Shown: positions 8,781 through 21,000 of the stretch, one piece after another | Layout: the number at the start of each line of letters is the position of its first letter | Position numbering within the stretch: the stretch's first letter is position 1 | Source: Gnetum montanum | Taxonomy: Eukaryota > Streptophyta > Gnetopsida > Gnetales > Gnetaceae | Length of the DNA stretch: 64,000 nucleotides | Direction of reading: 5' to 3' | NCBI GenBank assembly: GCA_015680685.1 | Contig: MNCI01003938.1 | Coordinates: forward strand, 378,110-442,109 | Translations under genes and position numbers: made by a program | Notes under the pieces: generated by a model | What the model saw: the letters and a program-made list of their open reading frames with translations, nothing else | Databases searched by the model: none | Told to the model about the DNA's origin: nothing

Positions 8781-10105
8781 ATTATGTGCAAAATTATAAA
8801 GAATCAAAAGATCACAAAATCATGACAAAATAATATTTGCAAGTAGACCATAGTGTTTTAAACATGATTAAAATAATCACACAATCAAGAGAGCACTAAA
8901 CATGGGCCACTTTAATTCACACCACCTTGTTTAATGAAAGTTTTAAAATATAAACTTTATAAATCACAATTTTAACCACACACATATATAATTAAAATAT
9001 AATTAAGATCTCATCCCCAATCATCCCAAAGATAAAAGTCATTAGCATAGAGGACAACATTGAGCACAAGACTTATACTAAACTTAATGAAGAGGACATG
9101 CTTCTCTTATATCATAGCTAGCCACAACTTTCAAATTTTTCCTTAGGTTTTTTTATTTTATTTTAACAAGGGAATGGTGAAAAGGGATAAGGGGATATTA
9201 GCTAAATTGGGGAAAATCAAGAAAAGGTAGAGGAATTTTTATTTTTTTTTAATTTTGGGGAAATAGCTTTAAAAGGGGATAAAGGATAGGGTGAGGATGG
9301 TTGTCGAACCCCATCGCACTTAAGAACTTATTACATGATCAATGAACATGGTCCTCATTTTTTTCCTTTTTTTGAGAAAACTTTGCTCATGGTGCACTTC
9401 ATTTTTAAAATAGGAATTCCAACATGTGTCTAGCCAAATAGCTACCAAAGAACATGGTCCTTTCAGAAACTTTGCCCATGGTGCAATTCAACCCTCATGT
9501 ATGTGCCTTTTATTTACTAGCTAGATGGCGTCATAGTAGGTCTCCTCGATGGCTAAGGGTTCTCAAGTGGAGAGGAACAAACTTCGCCCTATTGCTCACA
9601 AGATAGCCATGGATCATCACACTTAAGGGCTGGCGCTTATGAGAAGGAAATGGAATTTTTCTAAGGTCACCTAGTGATTGTGACTAATCATTCTCAAACC
9701 TCACATGTCCTACATCACATAACCATGATAATGACATGATAATTTAACATAAATCCCATCCTCCATAATCCAACATAACTAATAAAACCAAAACCTTGAA
9801 ATAGATTTGGAAGAATGATAGAATTGTGTTATAAAGAAGATTTTATAATAGTGATATAATTTAACATGAATAATATAAAACATTATACTTGTATTATTTT
9901 CAAATGGTGTTATGATGACCCAATGCTTAGTGACTCAAATGATCATAATGATTATTAAAATCACTTTGAAAATACAAATCAAACCCAAACCAATATGCTA
10001 AGAAAGAGATGATGGTAAACACAAAAGGCATTAAGAAAGAAAGAAAATATGAAAATGCTACTATGTACAAATGAAGTGCATGAAGAAAGAGATGAAAGCA
10101 TGATA
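8781..10105. other. AT-rich stretch, probably 3' region or LTR of relic G
   Basis: No coding frame. It lies directly after the integrase end of G in G's orientation, so it may contain G's 3' untranslated region or LTR. It contains a diverged direct repeat (GAACATGGTCCT...AACTTTGC-CATGGTGCA at 9344-9401 and 9450-9490). No LTR ends were found. Confidence 0.35.
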
Positions 10106-11215
10106 CTAGGGATCTACCAGGTGTCCTTGAGGGACACCTGAGTAAAAATGCTTTAAATGAACCACATTAAAATTTCTACTTAGCTTGTATCCTTGCAAAT
10201 TAGCAATTTTGTAAACATTGAGACCAATGACATCTATAACTTGGTATGTACCTAACCACATAGGAGAAAACTTAGTTTGGGGACCTATTTGACTAGATGC
10301 TCTATCTCTCTTAAAGACCATATCTCTTACTTGAAACACTTTTTCTGCATACTTCTTATCTAACCATCTCTTAATAGTTTGTTGATGGCTAAATAGATTT
10401 TCAAATGCTTTAACCCTTTGAGTTCTAAATTCGAAATATCATATGAACATGATTTTAGATATTCATCAATTGGTAAATAATCCAAAAAGAACAGATATGT
10501 AGGAATTTGCAAATTTATTGACAATACTGATTCTTTTCCATATACTAAATCATAAGGTGTAGTTTTGATTGATACTTTATAATGAATTCTATTAGCCCAC
10601 ACTACCCATTTAAACTTTTCATGCCATGTTCATGGATTTTGGATTGTCAATTTCTTAATTCCATCTAATATTATTTTATTGGACAATTTAGCTAAACCAT
10701 TACCTTGGGGATAATATTCGATTATAGCTTTAACAATAATATTATACTCCCTAGACCAATTTGTAAACTCTAAAGAGATGAAAGTTATCCACTACTAAAG
10801 CATAAGGATATCCATATCTAGAGATTATATCATTTTCTAGAAAGTGAATAACAACATGAGATGTTGCAGTTTTGGTTTCTTTTGCTTCTAACCATCGTGT
10901 GCAATAATCAGTAGTTGTCCAGATGAACTTATGTTGAGTTGTTGATAACAAATTAATTAGTCCAATAAAATTGAACACCCATTGTGCAAATGGTCTAGTT
11001 TCTATTATAGGTTGTAAAGGGGCTGAATTCTTGGAATATTTTCCTTTAAACATTTGACATTTGACACAAGTTCTAACTAAGTTGTAAGCATCATTAATCA
11101 TAGTGGGCCAATAGTAACCAGCTCTCATGATTTTATGAACTAACAAATGATATCCTATATGTCCTTCCTCATGGAGTTGTTTTAAATCATCATTAGCTTA
11201 TTCTTGGTTTAAGCA
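10106..11215 (-). pseudogene. Integrase of relic G
   Basis: The 11146-10751 frame holds the zinc-binding end (AGYYWPTM, TCVKCQMFKGK), then the catalytic core with TTDYCTRWLEA (first Asp) and YALVVDN (second Asp). The frame 10602-10360 holds the later core (TTPYDLVYGKESVLSI), and 10339-10106 the C-terminal domain (FSPMWLGTYQVIDVIGLNVYKI, then NVVHLKHFY). The region between VVDN and the YGKE segment is broken by stops. It would have catalysed cDNA insertion; it is not functional now. Confidence 0.75.
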
Positions 11216-11536
11216 TTTAAGGTATATTCCTTGGAAATTCTTTCTAAATAACTCACCACTAATTAGAGTAAACTTAGAATATTAAGAGACTAACAGCTTT
11301 GTTTTATATCTAGGTAAATCCGAAGGATAACAATGAAAGGTTAAATAATATTTAATATCACCATACCATGGATCATGTAATCGATCAAGAGCAAAAGAAA
11401 TATCATTTTCCTCATCAATGGACAATATGTGAAGAGGAATTGATTCTTTATCTTTGGATGCATCACAATTTTCTAAAGTTGAGGCTTTGGCTATTCACTT
11501 GGCAAGACTAGTTCCCCTAACTAACTTTCCTATCTT

Positions 11537-11965
11537 TCATTGAATATCAAATTCTTGTAACTTCATAATCCATTTAGTACATTTTTCACTAGGATCTTGT
11601 AATTTAGCTAATGCAATGGTGGCTAGATCAAGGACAATGAAAAATACCTTTGCATTTAACAAATAGTAGCAAAATTTCTTTAAGGCATTTATCACAACAT
11701 ATAATTGTTTCTCTATGGGTGAGTATTTTAATTTTGCATCCTTTAAAGGTGCGAACATGATAGCTATGGATCTCTCACCTTGATCAACTACATGTTGGGT
11801 TAAGATAGTAATGACAGTAATATCACTAGAAAATACATATAAAAGGAAATCATTGTCATACCAAGGAGAAGCTAAAATAGGAGCATCTATTACAACTTCT
11901 TTAATGGTGAGAAAAGCATTCTTTCTTTCATCCATCCAATGTATATTACTATCTTTCTTGAGCAT
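11537..11965 (-). pseudogene. RNase H (RT-connected) of relic G
   Basis: Frame of 142 residues: connection segment IHWMDERKNAFLTIKE, then the RNase H-like part ending KLQEFDIQ. This matches the module following RT in plant Ty3/gypsy pol (W-tee-c-AFqtLK, then R-yspiEke-lavv-a-kk-r-YLl). The catalytic aspartates are poorly kept (VFSSDITV where FDAS is usual). Confidence 0.65.
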
Positions 11966-12197
11966 TTCATTTAATGGTCTAACTAATTTAGCATAGGAGG
12001 GAATAAATCATCTAACAAAATTAATTTTCCCAAAGAAGGCCCTCAAATCAATCTTAGATAAAGGGAATGACACTTCTAAAATAGCATTTACCCACTGAAG
12101 ATCAATCATAATTCCTTCTTTAGTTACTATATGACTAAAAAACTTACCACTTTGAACACCAAAAATGGATTTTTTTGGCATTTAAAGTAATACCAAA

Positions 12198-12779
12198 TCA
12201 TTTACACCTTATGAAAATATTTCTAAGGTCTCTAAGGTGCATACCTTGATCTTTGGAAAAAATGGTTAGATCATCTCGATAAATAATAATGCATTTCCTT
12301 ATTAGTCTCTCAAAATTTTTGTCCATACCTCTTTGAAAGGTGTAACTTGCATTTATAAGACCAAAGGGCATCTTAGCAAAATGAAAAATTCCCCATTTTA
12401 TTGTAAAAGTAGTCTTATATTGGTCCTTCTTACATACTAAAATTTGATTATATCTTGAATATCCATCTAGAAAGAAATGCATCGAGGAACCATTTACAAT
12501 ATGCAATAGCTCCTCCATAAGAGGGAGTGGATAATTATTCTTAATACAAGAAGTGTTAAGGTTACAAAAATTAATGCATAGCCTTAGTTTGCCAATTCAT
12601 TTTCTAACAAGCACTAATTTTGATATCCAACTTGAATGTCTCATGGGATAAATAATTTTAGATTCTAAAAGTTTATTGATTTCTTCTTTCATCAAAGTTT
12701 CAATCTTGGGAATTATAGGTCTAAGTTTTTGCCTAAATGATTTGATTTCTAGCTTAAGTGAAATGCTATGTGTCATCAT
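12198..12779 (-). pseudogene. Reverse transcriptase of relic G
   Basis: The first frame (12779-12597) holds the RT start, IPKIETLMKEEINKLLESKI then IIYPMRHSSWIS. The second (12518-12198) holds FFLDGYSRYNQI, FHFAKMPFGLINASYTFQRG, and the catalytic box IIYRDDLTIFSK (YRDD where YxDD is expected). The piece between, with the VDYR-LN motif, is broken. RT copies the element RNA into cDNA. Confidence 0.75.
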
Positions 12780-13228
12780 TAGACGATTGAAAGTTTTAAG
12801 ATCCTCATAAGACTAAGCTAAAACATCATTAAATTCATGTAATAATCGAATCAGGTTTTGTTTTTCATTTGAATGTAAGTTAGATCCTATTTTAATGGGG
12901 TAGAGTTGTCCTTTCTTTTGGATTTGAATAGTTCCTATTTTGGCTAACATTTGTCAATTAGTATTTTTAGATATTTCTACAATTTTGGTATGTAAATCAT
13001 CAAATAAATCTTCTTTAGTCACTATTTTAGGAGATATTTTATTTAATAATATAACATCATGGATATAACTTCTTCATGAACTTGAGAAACCTTACAACAT
13101 TGATCACTAAATTTTCCTTTTAAAAATAAAAATCCATAAACATGATTACCATCATTAAATACTTGAAAAGAAAAGACATTGTCTGGAATAGAATAAGACT
13201 TAACTTTTTTAATGATGATTTCTAAATC

Positions 13229-13582
13229 CTAAGCATTGTGTCTAAAAGGGAAGTCCAAAGTAGTGGCCATTTGGGCTAATGCATCAGGAACACAATTTTC
13301 TTCTCTAGGGACATGTTCAACAGATATGTATTCAAGTCCTTTTAAAAGCTCAAGTATGTAGGCTTTATATGCTTTCATGGTAGCATCTTTATCATCAAAG
13401 ATCCCATTAACTTGATTTACTATTAATTGAGAGTCACTATAAATCTTTAATTTGGTTAAGTCATAATATTGAGCTAGGTTAATCTCTTGTATAAGTGCTT
13501 CATATTCCACCATATTATTAATCATAGGTTGTGTGAAGTTAATGGCTTTAAGGATAGGAGCTTCACCATGAGGTATGAGCAT
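13229..13582 (-). pseudogene. Archaeal-type RNase H domain of relic G, located before RT
   Basis: The 117-residue frame reads MINNMVEYEALIQEINLAQ, then LKIYSDSQLIVNQVNGIF and ISVEHVPREENCVPDALAQM. These match the NNxAEYEALixGL, DSqLvxxQvxG and vpRxxNxxADaLA motifs of the extra RNase H acquired by Tat-type elements, with catalytic Glu (EYEAL), Asp (YSDS) and Asp (PDAL) still visible. As I recall, described Tat/Ogre elements carry this domain after the RT-RNase H module, but here it lies upstream of RT on the same strand. Confidence 0.75.
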
Positions 13583-14039
13583 TATCCTTTAATATCCAAA
13601 TGTTTAAATTAATAAAACTTGCAAAATTAGCCCTTCGATCAATGTAATAATATCATCATCAAAATTTGGCTTTTCTTCTAATGCTTTATTAGTTAGAATC
13701 TCATTTATATCTTCGTCCTTTCCCAATGGTGGAGGGTCACTAAAGAGAAATTTTTTTCCATCATGTTGATGATAAGGTAAGGTATATTCATAAATTTTCT
13801 CACATTATCTAAAAGCTTGGTAATATTAAGTGGAGTATGTATAAGGTTTATTTTTAAAGTTTCACTCATGTCATCATTTAAAAAATGTTCATCAAGTCCA
13901 AGTTCAATAACTTCAACAAAATGATTGGTATTTTGATTTTTCAAAGACTGATTTTTGGGCATCAAAAGTTGTTACTACTTTTTTATAAAATGGTTCTCTT
14001 AGTATAACAACATATTCAGACTTTCCTTTGATAAGGATC

Positions 14040-14345
14040 AATAATTCTCAAAAATATGATCTAAACAAGCCTTCAAACTAGGCTCCAAAGGTCCTAGATA
14101 TAAGCATGCCATAAGTAGATGACATGTCAACTAGAAAAATATCTGTATAACATGTAAAGTAGGATATTGTTTAAGTTATATCTTTACTTCTTTTAATGAC
14201 CCTATCATCGATATGTTAGATCCATCAAGTTGGTATTACACTTCTTGATTGTGGAAGCATTTGTGCACCTAACATTTTACACACTTCTAGTGGCATGATG
14301 CTAACAGTTGTACTAGAATCCATTTAACAAATTATGAACATTCTT
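14040..14345 (-). pseudogene. Protease region of relic G
   Basis: Minus strand reads MDSSTTVSIMPLEVCKMLGA around 14320-14260, resembling the aspartic protease active-site region (D-S/T-G followed by a hydrophobic stretch) with Ser in place of the catalytic-loop Gly. Stops follow within 20 codons. The frame is cut at 14375 by the H LTR. Confidence 0.5.
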
Positions 14346-14375
14346 TTCCAAAATGATCAAAGTTGTTAAGAAAGG

Positions 14376-16441
14376 TATAACACCCCACCCTAGCTAGGGC
14401 AAAGTGATGCCTAAGATCAAGTAATCTTATAATGGAATCATGATAACTAAAAATCAATGATGTGTGGAATACATTATATTAAGGAAGGTTAAATTGCACA
14501 CAAATTTCCTACCACACCGAAAACTAAACATACATTTCAATTTATAAAAATGCATGTCTCTACATAGATCAAACTATGCACCGCTATGCTAAAATACAAA
14601 AACACCTAAACATCATCATTGTATATATAAGAGTACAGAGAGTTTCACATAACAATACATGCTCCATAATACTGTACATGAAAATATATATTAACCAAGC
14701 ACTAAAGCTTTCCCCCTCATCTACTCTCACTCTCTATGCTCATTTGGGCTCTTGTACCTTTCACCTATAATTAAATAAAGTTAGTACATAACTGAGTGGG
14801 AAGCCTTTACACTTTCCCTACTAAATGGTTGACAAGTACTACACTAGAGAAGAGGAGTGGGGTACAAGGCGACCTACAACAACTATTAGTCTTATGCATG
14901 CTCAAAACAACACACACACCATATCATCCATAACATAGATAAAGCCATGGTCCAACATCATCTATCATGTGCATGTCATCATACCACAATATATTGTTAA
15001 ATAGTCCATGATCCACACAATCATAACACATACTATCAATGATATGACTTACAAATTGATACTATCACATACATAGCCCATGTTGTCACTAGCATATCCG
15101 CACTCAATGTAGCATGTGAAATGTTGCCATGAGTACTCATAATAGCCATTGCCTATAGGTCTTTTATTTATCTAACCAATGCTAGGGTCTATCAAATTGT
15201 GACTCACAACCATTAGCCTTTTGGAGGATTGGTGATAGGGACGAACACACCTATGCCACGTACCAATCATAGGGATGAACACACCTATGATATCCCACTC
15301 TTAAGATGAGGCCTAAGATAGCAGCCTCACTGATGCATCATAGTGGAGGTCAATCCATACTACCTCCAAGGTGCCTCATCACCAACTAGTCCACACCATT
15401 ATGCTAGCACCACCTAACAATGGTCATCACAAACATCATTGCAAAGACATGTACACATTCTAGCTAGCTGAAGCCAACACATGTCATAAGCACAACACAC
15501 CCAAACAACTATAACCACACATATCCACACCTAACAATTATAGTCATTCCATGAAAAAAATACCATATTTCTCAAACTATATGTACTTCCATGCAAATGA
15601 TCACTATAATAACCTTCAAAATGATATATGTCCAAAGAGAAAACCAATCTCATGATTAGAAAGTACTTCCCAAAATGATCATAACGATACTAATTTTATC
15701 TAAATCGGACTCCTAGAAGCAAATTTATGTATGTTCAAAGTTTGATTAATAAAATAACATTTAATAATATTTAATTACCAATAGGAAGGATGGAAATTCC
15801 TTGAAAATGTGTGCACCCTAATAGGCCCGTAAATATCATATTTCAATCATACAAGTTTCATCAACATCACATATCATATTCTACAAGTTCACATCATACC
15901 ATATATCACATATATATTACTATACAATTCATGACCAAAATCAAACAATTTTAGAAATAGGCAAAATAACATGTTCAAGCTCAATCTTTGAGCTATTAGC
16001 CCCACATGCCCACATTGCATAATCATATACACTAATCTAGAATAAAAATATAGGGAAAGGGTAAAGACAACCCACTAATTAAAATTGTTGGGCAGAAAGG
16101 CAAAAACAAGTTGAAAACCCTTAAAAATTTGGCAGGACTCCATTTTACTTCCAACAAGTTCTACACCCACATAGATATGATTGTAGCAATTCTAAATCTA
16201 GGTTTAGAGCAAGCAAAACCCATCCACAAAGCTCAAAATTTAGAAAAATGTGGAACAAAAGAAGAGAGAAGAAAGAAAAATGAAAGAACAAGCTCCTATA
16301 CATTTCTATTAACATGAACAGAAAAAAAAAACCCAAAATCCAATTTCTCTATGTAAGTGGTGGTGAGGCTATGGGTTAAGAAAAATAAACATGTAACCTA
16401 TACTTTTACTATATGCTTTTTCTTAAAAGAAAAAAAACCAA
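14376..16441 (-). repeat. Part 1 of a long LTR of chromovirus H
   Basis: No coding. The left end TATAACACCCCACCC looks like a decayed TGTAACACCCC terminus, and the segment is continued after element C by 38103-38658, which ends with GGGATGTAACA beside a chromodomain remnant. Together they would form one LTR of about 2.6 kb, a plausible size for a Tekay-type chromovirus. It contains a 21-base near-repeat ATAGGGAYGAACACACCTATG at 15235-15255 and 15269-15289. The join is inferred from C's target duplication; the LTR identity is less certain. Confidence 0.5.
16437..16441. repeat. Left target site duplication of element C (ACCAA)
   Basis: ACCAA directly before TGATGAG; the same five bases follow CTCATCA at 38098-38102. 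Confidence 0.85.
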
Positions 16442-17380
16442 TGATGAGTGGCAAGGTACCCCTACACTCAACCATACGAATCACAAAGCATTCAAGTGTG
16501 ATCTGGTTGAATTCTGTGGACCTTATCATTTCTAGTGCATTAGTCCTTTAGGAAGTGAATCTAGCCTTAAGGTCAATTGTTTTCTTTCCAATTACACTTG
16601 TGATGTTCGTTGGTATGATTAAGTGTGTAACTGAGACATTTGATTTTTTATCATTTTGTGTTTTATAAGTTTGTGCTTAAATGTAGATAAAAGGAATTTG
16701 ATTAACTAATCTAAATTAACTAATTAACTAGCATTTAACTAATCCTAACATGAGTATCCAATCCTACTTTCCATACACATCCTAAACCCACATATCCACT
16801 GCTTAGTAACCAAGTGCTACGCTACTGGGTGTACCAAGTAATAATGCTACTAGGATTACCAAGTGAATACGTGTTACACTTGAAGTAGTTGTACTTATGT
16901 GTGTACTCTATCTAGCTTAATTTCTTCATTAACGTAATAACTAGAAAATATTTAATAACTAATTGAAAACATTCAATAAATAGCTAAAAACATTAAATGC
17001 ATAAATAAAATAGCTAATCTATCCAAAGTGTTGCACGGTTTATCAAAAAGCTAATCTTTATTGCTACACACATTTTCATGATCAAGAACAACAATGCTTG
17101 AATAAAGATTTGTACACTCAATAACCTTTGCTGCAGGAACTTGCAGGAAAAATCCTAACATTCAAATGGAAAAAATGCAAGAGCTCCGTAACAACTACAA
17201 TCTCTATCTTCCGTAAATGTAGTTGCAAGCCCATATTTATAGCCAACTACAAACACTACGTTGATGGGGCCACATTGATGCATGATATGATGTGTCCAAT
17301 AGGCCTCGTCAATGAGGCCCAGACCATGAGGTTACATTGATGAGGTTTCATTGATGCAACCAACAAAACGCAACTCATCA
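16442..17380 (-). repeat. 3' LTR of element C
   Basis: TGATGAG...CTCATCA on the plus strand, matching 37161-38097. In element orientation the U3 holds repeats of the type GATGAGG and GATGCA (17255-17380), then TATAAATA (minus, 17234-17241). The inner end joins the tract with TCGTGGGGGTA. Confidence 0.9.
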
Positions 17381-17397
17381 TACCCCCACGATTGAAT
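17381..17397 (-). other. Polypurine tract of element C
   Basis: Minus strand TCATTCAATCGTGGGGGTA ends at the 3' LTR start TGATGAG. It is a diverged copy of the tract of A and B. Confidence 0.7.
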
Positions 17398-17620
17398 GAA
17401 AACTCATCCTTGAGTTCTTTTACAAAATTTGGAAGGTATGGGATTATTGATTGAATTTTCTTCAAATAAAACAAACTAATTAACTTGACAAAAAATGGAG
17501 TGTATCGATTAACACATTACAAAAAATGAAGGTTTTCATGACACAAAATTGAACACTAGGACTCAAATATTCAACATTTGATAGCACGTTCCTTGATGGT
17601 GTGAAGCTTGTTGGAGAAAA

Positions 17621-20439
17621 TTAGATGGTTCCAAGTGGTGTTGGTTCTTGAGGCTCCGAGGAAGCGTCACTAGCTTCATGCAAAGGTAGTTGAGGTGGCT
17701 ATGGTTGTCTTGTTGCTATTGCAACTTCAGGTGGAAGGTGAAAAGCATCTAGTAGTGCTTTCATTTTCTCCTCCTTACTCCTGGGATCATGCACTATCCA
17801 TGAAGCTTCCCCAATGTGGGTTGGAATGGGCACATCCCAAGGACGCAGGATTGTTGGAAACAACTCCTTGGCATTAATAAAATAGGCATAGAACTATTTA
17901 CGTTCAATGTCAAACATCCTAACTATGTCTTTTAGCTCTTGGTAGTCATTCATCCACTTAGATAGGTTCTCATTAATAGATCGTTTATCTCTAAATTATC
18001 CTATGAGAACTTCGAGTTCAACATTTGTGGTCTCAAGCTTTTGCTTGGTGTCTTTGTGGTGCTTGAACTCATCCTTGTATAGTAAGTATGAGCTAGCCAC
18101 TTGCTTCTCCAATTTTGACCAGGGCTATATGGTAGTCAGCATTGTTAAGTTTATGTAATGGAGATTGGCCAACTCCATGTACTCTATCATTTCTTCAATT
18201 TGCAACTCCTTCAAATGGATCTCTGCTTTGTTGTACATATCGATCCCATCAACAATGGGTTGCCACACATCTCTTCATTTTTGAAGTTGCTAGAGGCCTT
18301 CATTCATTTTTGCCTTTTCCATTTGGATGTGTTTCTCATTAAATTCTTTCTACAAGCCAACCTAGCCCTTGTAGTGATTTTTCACTTTCTCAAATTTAAG
18401 GGCTTCATTCTTCTAAGCAACAATCTTGATGATAAAATTTTAACATAAGATGCATACCTTCTCCATTGATAAATTACAGTTTTTCATAGCCAATTTCCTT
18501 AATTCAATTTTTACCCTATTAAGCTACTTCTACTTTGATGAATGAATTCTTGTCTTTGATCTTTCTAGGCATCAACATTTTGCAAGCGATGATTCTATGT
18601 AGTCAGTGCTTCATTCTCTTAATGCATCTAATTCAAGTCCTTCTGGATTGATGGCCATCACTTCCTCCTCCTCAACCTTATAAAATCATTCTTGAAGCTA
18701 TTTAATAGCTTTATCTCTTATCACTACTGGGCTGAGGATTGTTTGATCTACAAGTTGAGCACAAAGTTTGGCAACCTCCACGGCCAAGCATTGATTTTTC
18801 TCTTAGGCCATTTCTAGTTTCCCCTCTAAAATTATACATCTTCCCCTTGCATTTAGTATCTCTAACTAGGTTTTAATAATATTTTTCAAAAGATCAAAAA
18901 TGTTTAGAGTTATTTGCCTAGTTCCTACTAGTTGTTCCAGCAACTGTTTGTGCTGGGTACATTCAATTTCCTACTGACCATGCTTGTAGATGTCTGCACA
19001 TGTTAAATTGTAGATATGTTTGGTATATATGACATGGATGCATTCAATGCTTCTACTACATGGTTAGAAACCACTTCTACTATTGTCTCCTACCGTTGGT
19101 GCTACATCACCAAGACAATTACCTCTTCACCTTCCTCCAACCTCACCGAGAAGGTGGCAACATTCCTAGAGATTTTAGGGAATCAATGGTGTGTTGCTAA
19201 TGAAACCATCACCTCTCAAGTTTTGGGATCTAACCTCAAAGGTAGCTATGTCCTTTGGTTAGAGAAAATTGGACGGCCTCTCTCCATATGGCTAATTGTT
19301 TGGGCCACCTCATTAAGATGACTCATTACTAGGCAATACACAAATGGATTTACCCAACTTGTTCTTGCTTATTTCTCTTGTTTGCTCAAGAGTTGTTCTT
19401 AAATTTTCTATGGATGCTCAATGATTTTTTAGGCCTCTGGTGTTGTTTCTTGAGTGGGTGGTGGTGGTGCCAACTCCTCTAATTGAGTCATTACTAGTGT
19501 CTTCTCTTTCATGATCTCAAACCATGAAGCCAAAGGAGTATGTCTAAGTGTATCATTAGAGTAGCAAACAATGCCTATCCTCTTGCAAAGTTTTTAGATG
19601 AGGCATGGAAAGGGTAGGGTCTTCCTTCCACATTCGTTTTCTTTGAAACATTTTTCAATTTCCAAGTATAAAAGTTGTGGAAGGTTAATGGGGAACTTCC
19701 CACTTAGAGTAGCACATGCTCTAGTGGAGAAAGTAGTTACCTTGCTTGGCCTCACCATTGGATTAAGGTGATAGGTCACAAATCTTGAAATAAATCCACT
19801 CCATCAATGTGAGCACATCATACTCCTTACAGTCCACCTTGTAGCAACACTGAGTCCACTCCTTCTTGGCCTTAAGGTTACCTTGTGTGGATAATTCCAC
19901 CAATTGTGTTCCAATGTTAGGTAACCCAAGTGCCTATGCAATTGCTTCTACTAAGTAGGACACTTAAATGTCATTGATCTTGACTATGGATCTTGGCTTC
20001 TAATTATTCTAGAAAAGGTATGTCTCTCCCATGTATCACTTTCCACTAGATGTGATTATTGGCCACATGGGAGAGGTTCATAGATGAGTCTTAACATCCT
20101 TTGGAGCTTTCTCCAAAAATGGTCTAAAGTTGATCTCTTGAAGAATAGATCATTGAATCTTTTGGGAATTGATGATATCAAGGTAGGCTTGAGTCAAAGT
20201 GACCTAAAGCCTTGACGCAAGACTAGGCACTTCTCCTCTTTGTGATTGTTTGGTTAGCACTTCTTTCTCTAGAATCTAGTGGATAGATTCCACTTTGGGT
20301 TCCTCACAGATAGGTTTCATTGCATGGGTTACCTTAGGTAGTTCTTGTTCTTATTCCTATTGGCCCCTTCTAGCTCTGAGCCATTTCTCCCATGGTTGCA
20401 AGGTTTTTCCTTCCTACAAACATTTTTTTTGGGTGTCAT
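17621..20439 (-). pseudogene. Third ORF (ORF3) of element C: plant-transposon-type domain and coiled coil
   Basis: Begins at a Met codon at 20439 (MTPKKN) and ends EPTPLGTI-stop at 17621, about 2.8 kb with many stops. Near 19594-19779 it reads LSGKFPINLPQLLYLEIEKC, then RKTLPFPCLI and KLCKRIGI, the signature of the putative plant transposon protein domain (as I recall Pfam PF20167: G-INVG-I, then g-LpFPcLIt-LC--agV). The C-terminal half (about 18900-17700) is charged and heptad-like, with EYMELANLHYINLTMLT, LEKQVASS and DPRSKEEKMKALL, all closely matched in the ORF3 of D. The function of this protein in Athila-like elements is unknown. The position after integrase is that of env-like ORFs, but no signal peptide or clear membrane helix is seen. 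Confidence 0.7.
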
Positions 20440-20829
20440 TTGTAATCACAATAAGACTATGGATTAGCAATCATTATGTAACCTTAAAATAATTTGAATA
20501 CCTTAGCTCTTAAATATGATTACACTTTGGCTAAGTTGTGATTATGGCTAATTTAATTAATCAATTGTCATTTATTTATGTATTTTCATTAATAAATCAT
20601 CCTGAAGGTTGTTAGAAGGGTTAACTTATGAAAAAGTTGATGTTTATATATGGTTAAGGTTATTAATCCTTGGGGGAGTTAGGAAAATTTCCAAAAACTT
20701 TTATCAATTTTTATTGGAAACCTTAAGCTTTGTAGCCCCCAAAATAAATATCTTACCTTCTGTAAGTGTAGGATTGAAAAAAAAAAAGTGATTTGGACAA
20801 AAAATTGGGAAGTTATGAGCTTTGGAAGG

Positions 20830-21000
20830 TTTTGGGCTTTGAAAAATTTCAAAAACTCCCGTTGTGTTATGAGAAAATGGTAAAAAATTACAAAGTGTCC
20901 TATGGCATAGATAGGTTTTTAGTGATGCGTCGATGAGGCTTAGTTGACTTGGCCTCATCGACTAGGGTGGATGCATCGATGGGACCTCAACAATGCAACC
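20830..21000 (-). promoter_or_regulatory. Leader and candidate internal promoter of ORF3 in element C
   Basis: Downstream part (20840-20870) holds GGGAGTTTTTGAAATTTTTC, identical to the ORF3 leader of D (around 31880-31905). Upstream part (20920-20990, plus-strand reading) holds GATGCGTCGATGAGGC, GGCCTCATCGAC, GATGCATCGATGGG and AATGCAACC. These words resemble those in the U3 of C's own LTR (TCGATGCATGATATGATGCA, GCATCGATGAGG, TTGATGCAAC at 37980-38080). No clear TATA box is left. Promoter function is inferred from this resemblance. Confidence 0.45.

Larger units (their letters stand above)
10106..14375 (-). mobile_element. Relic G: Tat-like Ty3/gypsy pol
   Basis: A minus-strand pol remnant in the order protease, archaeal-type RNase H, RT, RNase H, integrase, broken into many frames. 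The extra RNase H with the plant Tat signature sets it apart from the Athila-like elements A-D. Its 5' side is cut at 14375 by the LTR of H. The orphan gag at 41345-41830 could be its missing 5' part displaced by the nested insertions, but this is not shown. Confidence 0.7.
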
